Assembly (NCBI GenBank): GCA_021846605.1
Contig: JAJZWQ010000073.1
Span: 1-15,003 of the forward strand
Direction: 5' to 3'
Origin: Bacillota bacterium
GTDB taxonomy: Bacteria; Bacillota_E; RBS10-35; JAJYVN01
DNA length: 15,003 nucleotides
Each line of letters opens with the position of its first letter. The stretch's first letter is position 1. Positions 7,781-15,003 of the stretch are shown piece by piece. The notes under the pieces were generated by a model that had not been told where the DNA came from, did not search any database, and saw only the letters and a list, made by a program, of their open reading frames with translations. The position numbers and the translations under genes are program-made.

Positions 7781-7819
7781 GTCACCCTCCTCCGCGTCAT
7801 CCCCGGGGCCCGGCCCGCC

Positions 7820-9709
7820 CTAGACGGCGGCCCCCCCGGCGGCCACCTGCCCGGCAAACTGGCTGTTGTACAGTTCGGCATACCCCCCCCCTTGGGCCAG
7901 GAGTTCGGCGTGGGTGCCCTGCTCCACCACGCGCCCTTGGCGCATGACCAAGATGAGGTCCGCATCGCGCACCGTGGACAGGCGGTGGGCGATCACAAAG
8001 CTGGTCCGGCCGCGCATCAGATCCTCCATCGCCTGCTGGATGGCGACCTCCGTGCGCGTATCCACGCTGCTGGTCGCCTCGTCGAGGATGAGCATGGGGG
8101 GATCGGCGAGGAAGGCGCGGGCGATGGTCAGCAGTTGCCGCTGGCCCTGCGAGATGTTCGAGGCCTCCTCGTTCAGCACCGTGTCGTAGCCGTCCGGCAG
8201 GGTGCGGATGAAGTGGTCGGCGTGGGCCGCCTCCGCGGCGGCCACCACCTGCGCCTCGGAGGCTCCCTGCCGCCCGTAGGCGATATTGTCGCGGATGGTG
8301 CCGTTGAACAGCCACGTATCCTGCAAGACCATGCCAAACAACTGGCGCACCTCCGCGCGCCGGACACGCCCGATATCGATCCCGTCGACGGTGATGGACC
8401 CGCCGTCCAGATCGTAGAAGCGCATCAGCAGGTTGACCAGGGTCGTCTTTCCCGCCCCGGTGGGCCCGACGATCGCCACGGTCTGCCCCGCGCGGACCTG
8501 GATCGACAAATCCTGGATCAGCGGCTGCTCGGGCACGTACCGGAAGTCCACGGCGTGGAAGCCGACATCCCCCTGAGGGCTCGCGGGGAGCACCTGTGGC
8601 CTGGGTGGGGCGGCGGGATCTTCCTCCTCGTCCAGCAACTCGAAGACGCGCTCGGACGACGCCAGCGCCGACTGGACGACGTTGCTGATGCTGGCCATCT
8701 GCGTAATCGGCTGCGAGAACTGCCGGGCGTACTGGATGAAGGCCTGGATGTCACCGATGGGCAACTGCCCGCGCGCCACCAGGACGCCGCCCAGCACGGC
8801 GACCACCACGTACCCCAGGTTGCCGATCACGTTCATCAGGGGCATGATCACGCCGGTCACGAACTGCGCCTTCCAGGTCGACTCGTAGAGCCGTTCGTTG
8901 ATCTCCTGGAAGGTCGCCACCGAGCGTTGTTCCTGGCCAAGGGCCTTGACGACCACGTGTCCGGCATACATCTCCTCCACGTGCCCGTTCAGTTCGCCCA
9001 GGCGCCGCTGGCGCGCCAGGAAGTGCCGCTGGGAGCGCGTGGCGATTCCCCGGGTGACCCAAAAGCTCAGCGGCAGCGTGAGGGCGATCGCCAGGGTGAG
9101 GACCGGGCTGATGGTGAGCATCATCACCACCACGCCGATGAACGTCATGACCGCGGTCACCGCCTGGGTCAGGCTCTGCTGCAGGGTACTGCTGATGTTG
9201 TCGAAGTCGTTGACGAAGCGACTGAGCACCTCGCCGTGCGGGTGCGTGTCGAAGAACTGGACGGGCAGCCGGCTGACCTTGTCCATCACCTGCTGCCGGA
9301 TGGTATACACCGCCCGCTGGGCCACGCCGGCCATTACATACTGCTGCACCCAACTGAAGATCGCGCTGAAAACATACAGACCGGCTAGGACCATCAGCAG
9401 ATGCAGGATGCGCGTGAAGTCGACCCCGCCGCCCGGCACATGGTGCAGCTTCTGCACGTACCCAGTGAAGAGGTCCGTCGTGATGTTGCCCAAGATCTTC
9501 GGACTGATGATGGCGAAGACGGTGCTCAGCACGGCGGCGACCCCGACCACCACGACGCTGACCCTGTGGGGCCGGAAGTACTCCAGGAGCCGCATCAGGG
9601 TCGCCCGCGGCTTCTTGGCCTTCTCCACAGGCATGACCAGGCCCATGGGGCCGCCCCCGCCGGGCCCCATGAATCCCCCGCGCTGCGGAGGCTGTCGGTT
9701 GCTATTCAT
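7820..9709 (-). CDS. ABC exporter half-transporter, catalytically canonical subunit (permease-ATPase fusion)
   Basis: The 629-residue protein joins a six-helix exporter membrane domain (about 45-345) to an ATPase domain (about 383-620). The motifs are Walker A GPTGAGKT at 415-422, Q-loop Q463, Walker B MLILDE with catalytic E544, and H-loop H575. The signature reads ISQGQ (519-523) instead of LSGGQ. A Gly/Pro-rich N-terminal tail (MGPGGGGPMG) precedes the first helix, as often in this subfamily. With its upstream partner it forms a heterodimeric exporter of the TM287/288 or BmrCD kind (multidrug-like; substrate unknown). The ATG at 9709 overlaps the stop of the partner gene in an ATGA, so the two are translationally coupled; GGGGGAG lies just upstream. 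Confidence 0.94.
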   Translation of the reverse strand: MNSNRQPPQRGGFMGPGGGGPMGLVMPVEKAKKPRATLMRLLEYFRPHRVSVVVVGVAAVLSTVFAIISPKILGNITTDLFTGYVQKLHHVPGGGVDFTRILHLLMVLAGLYVFSAIFSWVQQYVMAGVAQRAVYTIRQQVMDKVSRLPVQFFDTHPHGEVLSRFVNDFDNISSTLQQSLTQAVTAVMTFIGVVVMMLTISPVLTLAIALTLPLSFWVTRGIATRSQRHFLARQRRLGELNGHVEEMYAGHVVVKALGQEQRSVATFQEINERLYESTWKAQFVTGVIMPLMNVIGNLGYVVVAVLGGVLVARGQLPIGDIQAFIQYARQFSQPITQMASISNVVQSALASSERVFELLDEEEDPAAPPRPQVLPASPQGDVGFHAVDFRYVPEQPLIQDLSIQVRAGQTVAIVGPTGAGKTTLVNLLMRFYDLDGGSITVDGIDIGRVRRAEVRQLFGMVLQDTWLFNGTIRDNIAYGRQGASEAQVVAAAEAAHADHFIRTLPDGYDTVLNEEASNISQGQRQLLTIARAFLADPPMLILDEATSSVDTRTEVAIQQAMEDLMRGRTSFVIAHRLSTVRDADLILVMRQGRVVEQGTHAELLAQGGGYAELYNSQFAGQVAAGGAAV

Positions 9710-11433
9710 GCGATCTCCCCCGGCGCCAGCTGGGAGGACACGATCTCCCGGTACACCGGGCAACCCTCCAGGAGTTCGCGGTGCGTGCCGCTGCCCACCA
9801 GCCGGCCCTCATCGAGGACCAGGATCTGGTCGGCGTCCACGACGGTGCTCACCCGCTGCGCCACAATGAGCACCGTCGCGGAGCTCACCTCGCGACGGAG
9901 GGCCGCCCGCAGCAGGGCGTCGGTCTTGTAGTCCAGTGCGGAGAAGCTGTCGTCGAACAGGTACACGTCGGGGTGGCGGGCCAGGGCGCGCGCGATGGAC
10001 ATCCGCTGCTTCTGGCCCCCAGACAGGTTGGTGCCGCCCTGGGCGATCTCCGCCTCGAAGCCGCCGATCATCTCGTCCACGAACTCGGAGGCCTGTGCCG
10101 TCGCCGCGGCGCGGTGCACCGTCGTGTCGTCCGCGTCCGGGTTGCCGTAGCGGATGTTGGCGGCGATGGTGCCGGTAAAAAGCACGGCCCGCTGGGGCAC
10201 GTACCCGATCCGCAGCCGCAGATCGGATTGGGCCGCCTGGCGCACGTCGACCCCGCCGATCCGCACGCCCCCCTCGGCGGCGTCGTAGAAGCGCAGAATG
10301 AGGTTGAGGAGGGTGGACTTTCCCGCCCCGGTACCGCCGATGATCGCCGTCACCTGGCCGGCGCGGGCCGTGAACGACACCTCCGAGAGCGCCGGCTCCT
10401 CGGCCCCGGGATACCGGAAGGTCACGCCGTCGAAGGCGACGTCCAGCGGACCCGCGGGCAGGGGGCACGGCGCGCTCGGGTCGCGGATCCCCGGAGTCAT
10501 CGCCAGCACCTCGTTGATACGCTGGGCCGAGGCCTCCCCGCGCGGGATCATGAAAGACATCATGGAGACCATCATCACCGCGAACATGATCTGCATCACG
10601 TATTGGATGAAGGCCATCAGTTGGCCGATCTGCAGCGTGCCGCCGTTGATCTGCGCGCCACCGAACCAGACGATGGCGATGGTCGACAGATTCATGACCA
10701 GGCTGACCAGGGGCATGATCACCGCCATCAGCCGGAAGACCTCGACCGAGGTGTCCGTCAGGCCGCGGTTGGAGGCGTCAAAGCGGTCCAGTTCGGACGC
10801 CGTCCGGTTGAAGGCGCGGATGACGCGCACGCCGGTGAGGTTCTCTCGGAGGACGCGGTTGAGGCCGTCCACCTTCTGCTGCAGCGTACGGAACAACCCC
10901 AGCCCGCGGCCCATCGCCAGGTAGATGGCGACCCCCAGCACCGGGATGGCGACGACGATGACCAGGGACAGCTTGGCGTCGGTGGCCACCGCCAGGAGGA
11001 TACCGCCGATCGCCGTCAGCGGGGCCATGACCATCATCCGCAGCATCATGTTGACGAGTTGCTGCACCTGCATCACGTCGTTGGTCGTGCGCACGATGAG
11101 CGAGGATGTGCCCAACTGATCAAACTCGCGCAGGGTGAAACCCTCCACGTGGGCGAAGAGCTCGTCGCGCAGGCGCTGGCCGAAGCCGGCGGTCGCCCGC
11201 GCCCCGTACCAACTCGCCCCGACCGAGGCCACGCCGCCCAGCACCGCCACCCCCAGCATGACGGCCCCCACGCGCACGATGTAGCGCACGTCGCCGCGGA
11301 CGACGCCGACATCCACGATCGAAGACATCAGGTGGGGCAGGAACAGGGTGGCCATGGTCTGCCCGAAGGTTAGAACCAGCACCAACCCCACCCAAAGCCG
11401 GTCGGCCCGCAGGAAGCGCCACTGTTTCAGCAT
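9706..11433 (-). CDS. ABC exporter half-transporter, degenerate-site subunit (permease-ATPase fusion)
   Basis: The 575-residue protein has the exporter membrane domain (about 10-300) and an ATPase domain (about 330-568). Walker A is GGTGAGKS (366-373), the Q-loop Gln is Q414, and the signature is a perfect LSGGQ (470-474). Walker B reads VYLFDD, so Asp495 replaces the catalytic Glu, and the H-loop His is replaced by Gln526 (VAQRVST). These substitutions define the degenerate-site subunit of heterodimeric exporters such as TM287 or BmrC. Paired with the next gene's ISQGQ signature, one composite ATP site is degenerate and the other canonical. The ATG at 11433 opens on the typical MLKQWRFLRADRLW; its ribosome binding site is weak (GGTGGG). 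It lies 148 bases after the solute-binding gene and overlaps the next half-transporter by 4 bases. Confidence 0.93.
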   Translation of the reverse strand: MLKQWRFLRADRLWVGLVLVLTFGQTMATLFLPHLMSSIVDVGVVRGDVRYIVRVGAVMLGVAVLGGVASVGASWYGARATAGFGQRLRDELFAHVEGFTLREFDQLGTSSLIVRTTNDVMQVQQLVNMMLRMMVMAPLTAIGGILLAVATDAKLSLVIVVAIPVLGVAIYLAMGRGLGLFRTLQQKVDGLNRVLRENLTGVRVIRAFNRTASELDRFDASNRGLTDTSVEVFRLMAVIMPLVSLVMNLSTIAIVWFGGAQINGGTLQIGQLMAFIQYVMQIMFAVMMVSMMSFMIPRGEASAQRINEVLAMTPGIRDPSAPCPLPAGPLDVAFDGVTFRYPGAEEPALSEVSFTARAGQVTAIIGGTGAGKSTLLNLILRFYDAAEGGVRIGGVDVRQAAQSDLRLRIGYVPQRAVLFTGTIAANIRYGNPDADDTTVHRAAATAQASEFVDEMIGGFEAEIAQGGTNLSGGQKQRMSIARALARHPDVYLFDDSFSALDYKTDALLRAALRREVSSATVLIVAQRVSTVVDADQILVLDEGRLVGSGTHRELLEGCPVYREIVSSQLAPGEIA

Positions 11434-11581
11434 GGCGTGTGCGGCCCACCAGTCCCGGCTCGCGGCCACACCGGGGCGCTGCCCGGGCGCGCGGTGTCCG
11501 GGGCGGCGGCCAGTTCTCCCCTCCCTTGCTCCCCCCCACGCTACCAGACCCCGGCGCCGAGGGGGAGAGGCCGGTGGCGGG

Positions 11582-13021
11582 CTACCCGGCGGTCGACCCC
11601 GACGCCGTGCCCGCACCCGCCCACTTCTGCAGGTTGGCATGGGCGGCCTGGCCCGCCGCCTCGGCCTGCGCGTAGGTCGCCTGCACGGCGTTGATCCGTG
11701 TGGCGGCGGCCGAGGCGGCGCTGGCCACGCTCACACCGTTTATCACCTGTTGGCCGAACGCGGCCAGGATCTGCGTGGTCTGCTGCTGGGCGAACGGGAA
11801 GGAGAGCCCGCTGTACAACTCGTCCTGGCTCACCGCCTGGGCGAAGACCCCGATGTCCACCGCGCGCAGCGGCGGCGCCTGGACCGCCACCTGGGCCTGC
11901 CATGCCCCCCACAGGCGCTGTTGGTTCGGTCCGATGAGCGCCAGTTGGATGAGATACTGCTGCCAGCCGCTTCCCAGGCAGAGATAGTCCACCAGGGACC
12001 AGGCCAAATCCTGTTCGCGGCTCCCCGACCAGATCGCGCAGAACTCCCCCGAGCCCAGCGTGAAGCGGCCCTTCGGCCACACCGGCATGGGATACAGGTT
12101 CCAATTCAGCCCGCTCCAGTGCTCGGCGGCCGTGAGCAGTCCGCCGGTCGTACCCAGCGGCCCGCTGACCAGCCGCCCGCTCGCGAACTCCGTCTCCACG
12201 TCCGTCTCCGAGGTCGCCACACACACGCCGTCACGGACGAGCCCGTAGGCCCAGGTCAGGGCAGCCAACGATCCGCTCTGGTCCAGCCAGGCGTGCGTGG
12301 GATCGGCCGGATCCACATACTCCCCGCCAAAGCCCTTGAGGTAGAAGGGCGCCGGGTTGCCGCCCGAGCCGTCGTACCCCGACCAGTCCAGGGCGCTCCC
12401 CCAGGTCCCGGGCCGGCTGGAGGCGGTCACCTGGCGCCAGAGGTTCTCCCACTGGCCGTAGGTCCAATCCGGTTGGGGCTCGGTCAACCCCAGGGCGTCC
12501 ACGGCCCCGCGGTTGACCGCCAGGGCCACGGTCCGCGTGTGCGCGGGCAGCCCATACAGCGCCACGCCGGCCGGCCCCGCAGTCTGCGCCTGCAGGGGCA
12601 CGAGCTGGCCGGACGTGAACACCCGCCCCGCGGCGCCCTCACGGCGCAGGTAGGGTTGGAGGTCCAGGGCCAGCGCGCTCTCGGTGTACGGGGGGAGCAC
12701 GGAGTCCTCGAAAATGTCGGGGCCGTTGCCCGCCAGCAGCGAGGAAAGGATGGCCTGGGTGCTGGCCAGGTCGGCGATCTGCACCCGCACGCCGGGGTTC
12801 TTGGCCAGCCAGGGCTGGATCCCCTGGCGCAGCAGTTCCACCGTGGCGCGGCTGCCGCCGTTGGGGAAGCCGTGCCAGGGACACCACGTCAAGACCACGG
12901 GGATGGACGCGGCCCGGGTCAGGCGCGCCACGGTGGAGCCGCAACCCGCCAACGCTCCGGCGGCGAGCGTCGCGGCGCTGGCCGCCAGGAGGCCCCGCCG
13001 GGTCACCCGCGCGTCGCCCAC
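11582..13021 (-). CDS. Extracellular solute-binding lipoprotein (family 1 type), orphan
   Basis: The 479-residue protein resembles sugar-type solute-binding proteins of ABC importers. The N-terminus carries a twin-arginine-like TRRGLLAAS followed by a hydrophobic stretch and the lipobox LAGC (Cys27), so it should be exported and lipid-anchored, possibly by the Tat route. The mature part shows binding-protein features such as VRVQIADLAS, GNGPDIFEDSVLPPY and VSGPLGTTGGLL, and is rich in Trp. The GTG at 13021 lies only 14 bases after the panC stop and is preceded by a run of eight G residues about 5 bases away; GTG 13006 (VTRRGLL) is an alternative. No importer permease or importer ATPase gene is in the window; the genes downstream encode an exporter. 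The ligand is unknown. Confidence 0.88.
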   Translation of the reverse strand: MGDARVTRRGLLAASAATLAAGALAGCGSTVARLTRAASIPVVLTWCPWHGFPNGGSRATVELLRQGIQPWLAKNPGVRVQIADLASTQAILSSLLAGNGPDIFEDSVLPPYTESALALDLQPYLRREGAAGRVFTSGQLVPLQAQTAGPAGVALYGLPAHTRTVALAVNRGAVDALGLTEPQPDWTYGQWENLWRQVTASSRPGTWGSALDWSGYDGSGGNPAPFYLKGFGGEYVDPADPTHAWLDQSGSLAALTWAYGLVRDGVCVATSETDVETEFASGRLVSGPLGTTGGLLTAAEHWSGLNWNLYPMPVWPKGRFTLGSGEFCAIWSGSREQDLAWSLVDYLCLGSGWQQYLIQLALIGPNQQRLWGAWQAQVAVQAPPLRAVDIGVFAQAVSQDELYSGLSFPFAQQQTTQILAAFGQQVINGVSVASAASAAATRINAVQATYAQAEAAGQAAHANLQKWAGAGTASGSTAG

Positions 13022-13035
13022 GCCCGCCCCCCCCT

Positions 13036-13908
13036 TCACGGAAGCGCCGGCTCCACGCCGTGCGCGGTGATGTTCAGACAGGCATTGTCCAAGAGGCGCG
13101 TCGCGCCGAAGCGGACCGCCAGCAGCAACAGGACCCGACCGCCCAGCACAGAACACGGTTCCAGCGTGTCCGCACGCACCGCCGCCACATAGTCGGGCAC
13201 GCCCGAGGGTTCGCGTTCCAGGACCGCACGGAGCGCGGCCTCCACCACATCCGCCCGGCGTTCCCCCTGGCGGATGCGCTCGACGCCGTCGGCCAGCGCG
13301 GCCTGCAGGACCGGCGCGGCGCGCCGCTGCGCTGCATCCAGGTACACGTTGCGCGACGAGAGCGCCAGCCCGTCGGGCTCGCGCACGGTCGGCACGCATC
13401 GCACCTCCAGCGGCCACAGAAACTCCTGTGCCAGATGGCGGACCACGACCACCTGCTGGGCGTCCTTCTGCCCGAAGACCGTGACATCCGGCGCGCAGAC
13501 GTTGAACAGCTTGGCGAGCACCGTGGCCACGCCCCGGAAGTGGGTGGGTCGGTGGCGGCCCTCCCACACGCTCCCCAGACGCCCGGGGTCCACCGTGAGT
13601 TCCGGGGTCCCCGGATACAGGTCCGCCGCCTCCGGGGCGAAGAAGAGGTCCACCCCCGCCCCCTCCACCAGGCGGGCGTCGCGCTCCAGATCACGCGGGT
13701 AGCGCGCGAAGTCCTCCCCCGGACCGAACTGCAGCGGGTTCACGAAGACGCTGAGCACGACGGCGTCAGCGTGCCTCCGACAGGCGCGGACCAACTCCAG
13801 GTGGGCGGCATGCAGGGCACCCAGCGTGGGAACGAGACCGATGCGCGCCCCGGTCGCGCGGCGATCGGCGACCCAGGACCGGACCTCCGGTGCACGGGTC
13901 ACGCGCAT
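13036..13908 (-). CDS. panC: Pantoate--beta-alanine ligase (pantothenate synthetase)
   Basis: PanC activates pantoate with ATP and joins it to beta-alanine, making pantothenate. The 290-residue length is normal. Conserved blocks are VPTLGALHAAHLELV (26-40, the HIGH-like nucleotide-binding motif, with Leu in place of the usual Met after PT), FVNPLQFGPGEDFARYPRD (55-73), HFRGVATVLAKLFN (123-136), FGQKDAQQ (145-152) and LALSSRNVYL (181-190). ATG 13908 shares a base with the panB stop (TGATG). GTG 13911, one codon earlier, overlaps it by four bases and is 10 bases from AGGGAGG, so the start is uncertain by one residue. It is translationally coupled to panB and followed after 14 bases by the solute-binding gene. 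Confidence 0.96.
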   Translation of the reverse strand: MRVTRAPEVRSWVADRRATGARIGLVPTLGALHAAHLELVRACRRHADAVVLSVFVNPLQFGPGEDFARYPRDLERDARLVEGAGVDLFFAPEAADLYPGTPELTVDPGRLGSVWEGRHRPTHFRGVATVLAKLFNVCAPDVTVFGQKDAQQVVVVRHLAQEFLWPLEVRCVPTVREPDGLALSSRNVYLDAAQRRAAPVLQAALADGVERIRQGERRADVVEAALRAVLEREPSGVPDYVAAVRADTLEPCSVLGGRVLLLLAVRFGATRLLDNACLNITAHGVEPALP

Positions 13909-14768
13909 CACGGCGTGTCTGCCTCCCTGACGGCACCGCCCTGGCCCCAGCCCTGGCCGTCGTGGCTCTCCGCGGAGCTCGGGAATCGGCCCTGTCGCAC
14001 GTCATCCGCGTAAGCGGCAACCGCCGTCCGCATGGCCGTGGCCAGGTCCGCGTACGCGCGCGCGAAGCGGGGCGCGCGCGCGGAAAGTCCGACAATGTCG
14101 TAAAGCACCAGAACCTGGCCGCTGCAGTCCGGACCGGCGCCGATCCCGATGGTGGGCGGATCGATGCGAGCCGTAACCTCGGCGGCGGCCGGCGCCGGTA
14201 CCATCTCCAGCACCACGGCGGCCGCCCCGGCGGCGGCCAGGGCTTCGGCGTCCGCCAACAGGTGCGCCCGCTCCGCGCCGCCGCGGGCCTGCACGCGCGG
14301 ACCGCCGAGTCGGCGCACACTTTGCGGGGTGAACCCCAGGTGACCGACCACCGGGATCCCCGCCTCCACGAGGTGTCGTACGGTGCCCGCCCAGTACGCG
14401 CCGCCCTCCAACTTGACGGCATCCGCTCCGCTCCGCAGCAGAGCGCCCGCGTGGCGCACCGCCGACGCGACGTCCGCCTGATAGGAGAGAAACGGCATGT
14501 CGGCGACCAGCAAAGCGCGCCGCACGCCCCGCGCGACAGCGGCCGTGTGGCGCAGCATGTCTTGCTGCCGGACACCCACCGTGTCCCGCAGCCCCAGCAC
14601 GACGTCCCCCAGCGAATCTCCCACCAGGACGACATCCACTCCGGCGGCGTCGCACAGGCGCCCTTCGGGCTCGGTGTATGCGGTGACCGCGACGATCGGC
14701 TGGCCGGAGGCCTTCATCTGCTGTAGGTTGCGTACCGTCAGCGGCTTGCCCCGCGTCCCGTCAGCCAC
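13908..14768 (-). CDS. panB: 3-methyl-2-oxobutanoate hydroxymethyltransferase (ketopantoate hydroxymethyltransferase)
   Basis: PanB transfers a hydroxymethyl group from methylene-tetrahydrofolate to 2-oxoisovalerate, the first committed step to pantothenate. The 286-residue protein shows VGDSLG (D51) and VADMPFLSYQ (D90), KLEGG (K119, E121), GHLGFTPQS (142-150), VVLEMVP with the catalytic Glu at 188, and IGIGAGPDCSGQVLVLYD (207-224). The usual AYDYP near the start is AYTEP here, and the C-terminus ends in a Gly/Glu-rich tail of about 17 residues beyond the usual FPSxxES motif. The GTG at 14768 is 7 bases from AGGAGGGGG. It is first of a probable minus-strand operon with panC. I see no panE in the window, so ketopantoate reduction must be encoded elsewhere. 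Confidence 0.95.
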   Translation of the reverse strand: MADGTRGKPLTVRNLQQMKASGQPIVAVTAYTEPEGRLCDAAGVDVVLVGDSLGDVVLGLRDTVGVRQQDMLRHTAAVARGVRRALLVADMPFLSYQADVASAVRHAGALLRSGADAVKLEGGAYWAGTVRHLVEAGIPVVGHLGFTPQSVRRLGGPRVQARGGAERAHLLADAEALAAAGAAAVVLEMVPAPAAAEVTARIDPPTIGIGAGPDCSGQVLVLYDIVGLSARAPRFARAYADLATAMRTAVAAYADDVRQGRFPSSAESHDGQGWGQGGAVREADTP

Positions 14769-14876
14769 GTAGTCGCCCCCTCCTGCCTGCAGTCTAGCAC
14801 GCCCTGGCGCGGGGAGCGGGCCTTGCCGCGGCGCCGGTGTCCGCAGAGCGCGGCGGGTGGGGCAGACCGCCGGGGC
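14769..14876 (-). promoter_or_regulatory. panB leader with possible extended -10 promoter
   Basis: The 108 bases between the intron 3' end and the panB GTG contain, on the minus strand, TGCTAGACT (14799-14791), an extended -10-like element without a recognisable -35 (CCGCTC at the expected place). AGGAGGGGG follows as the ribosome binding site. If used, the leader would be only about 16 bases. Otherwise transcription may come from the intron or beyond. Low confidence. Confidence 0.3.
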
Positions 14877-15003
14877 GTAAAGTAGGGCACTGGCGCGGCG
14901 GCCAAGGACGGCCCCGTTTCCAATGCCCTCTTTCCGAACCGTGCTTGAGGTTCTCCCTCACACGGCTCTCCCCCAGGCAGTCGGCCAGCCACATTCCACC
15001 TTG
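14877..15003 (-). mobile_element. 3' end of a group II intron (domains V and VI), cut by the window edge
   Basis: Read on the minus strand, domain V lies at 14968-14936 and is followed by a domain VI stem in which AGGGCATTGG (14929-14920) pairs with CCAGTGCCCT (14892-14883). A candidate bulged branch-point A follows the stem, and the sequence ends CTACTTTAC, a 3' terminus of the kind seen in bacterial group II introns, putting the 3' splice site after 14877. The upstream part, including any reverse-transcriptase gene, lies outside the window. The exact 3' boundary and the subclass (class C suspected from the ending) are inferred. Confidence 0.75.
14936..14968 (-). ncRNA. Group II intron domain V catalytic hairpin
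   Basis: The 33-base segment starts GAGCCGTGTGAGG and ends CCTCAAGCACGGTTC on the minus strand. The outer strands pair (GAGCCGTG with CACGGTTC, including G-U) and the inner ones pair (GAGG with CCTC) around a purine-rich loop. This matches the bacterial domain V pattern, with the AGC triad at its second to fourth bases. One base shorter than the common 34. Confidence 0.78.

Noticed and set aside
7211..9388. A 725-codon open frame on the plus strand, rich in His, Gln, Arg and Gly
   Set aside because: It is the complement of the ABC half-transporter and thioredoxin-fold genes; the biased composition is that of an antisense frame in GC-rich DNA and it has no recognisable domain.

Overview
The window is very GC-rich. 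Its proteins are typical of a high-GC Gram-positive or deep-branching thermophile-like bacterium (Symbiobacterium, Thermaerobacter or Sulfobacillus type Bacillota would fit). That placement is inferred from gene style, from two lipobox-bearing secreted proteins and from the mobile-element families; I could not test it.

Left end (1-1700): mobile-element debris. A short tandem array at 7-117 looks like the terminal repeats of an IS21-type element. It is followed by about 310 bases with no gene, then by a decayed IS607-type element: a serine-recombinase tnpA broken by a frameshift, two stops and a small deletion, overlapped by a frameshifted, truncated tnpB. The first intact-looking gene after this, at 1682-2152, encodes a DUF1854 protein whose N-terminus may be shortened at the junction.

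Middle (2150-6480): a GC-rich hairpin separates DUF1854 from the convergent cysJI operon, which encodes the assimilatory NADPH-sulfite reductase flavoprotein and hemoprotein. cysJ is divergent from panD (aspartate 1-decarboxylase) across an intergenic region that holds candidate promoters and several dyads.

Right (6480-14770): seven genes lie on the minus strand, read from right to left: panB, panC, a TAT-type lipoprotein solute-binding protein, two half-transporters of a heterodimeric ABC exporter, a thioredoxin-fold protein with a WCGDC motif, and a YceI lipoprotein. Most junctions are short or overlapping, so this may be one long transcript or two, with the 148-base gap before the first exporter gene as the likeliest break.

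Right edge (14877-15003): the 3' end of a group II intron (domains V and VI), in the same orientation as panB and ending about 108 bases before its start codon.

Functionally the window holds all three dedicated pantothenate genes (panB, panC, panD) together with the sulfite reductase that supplies sulfide for cysteine. Pantothenate and cysteine are the two building blocks joined early in coenzyme A synthesis. The orphan solute-binding protein, exporter, thioredoxin and YceI genes embedded between panC and panD have no established link to this pathway and are the part most worth a second look.
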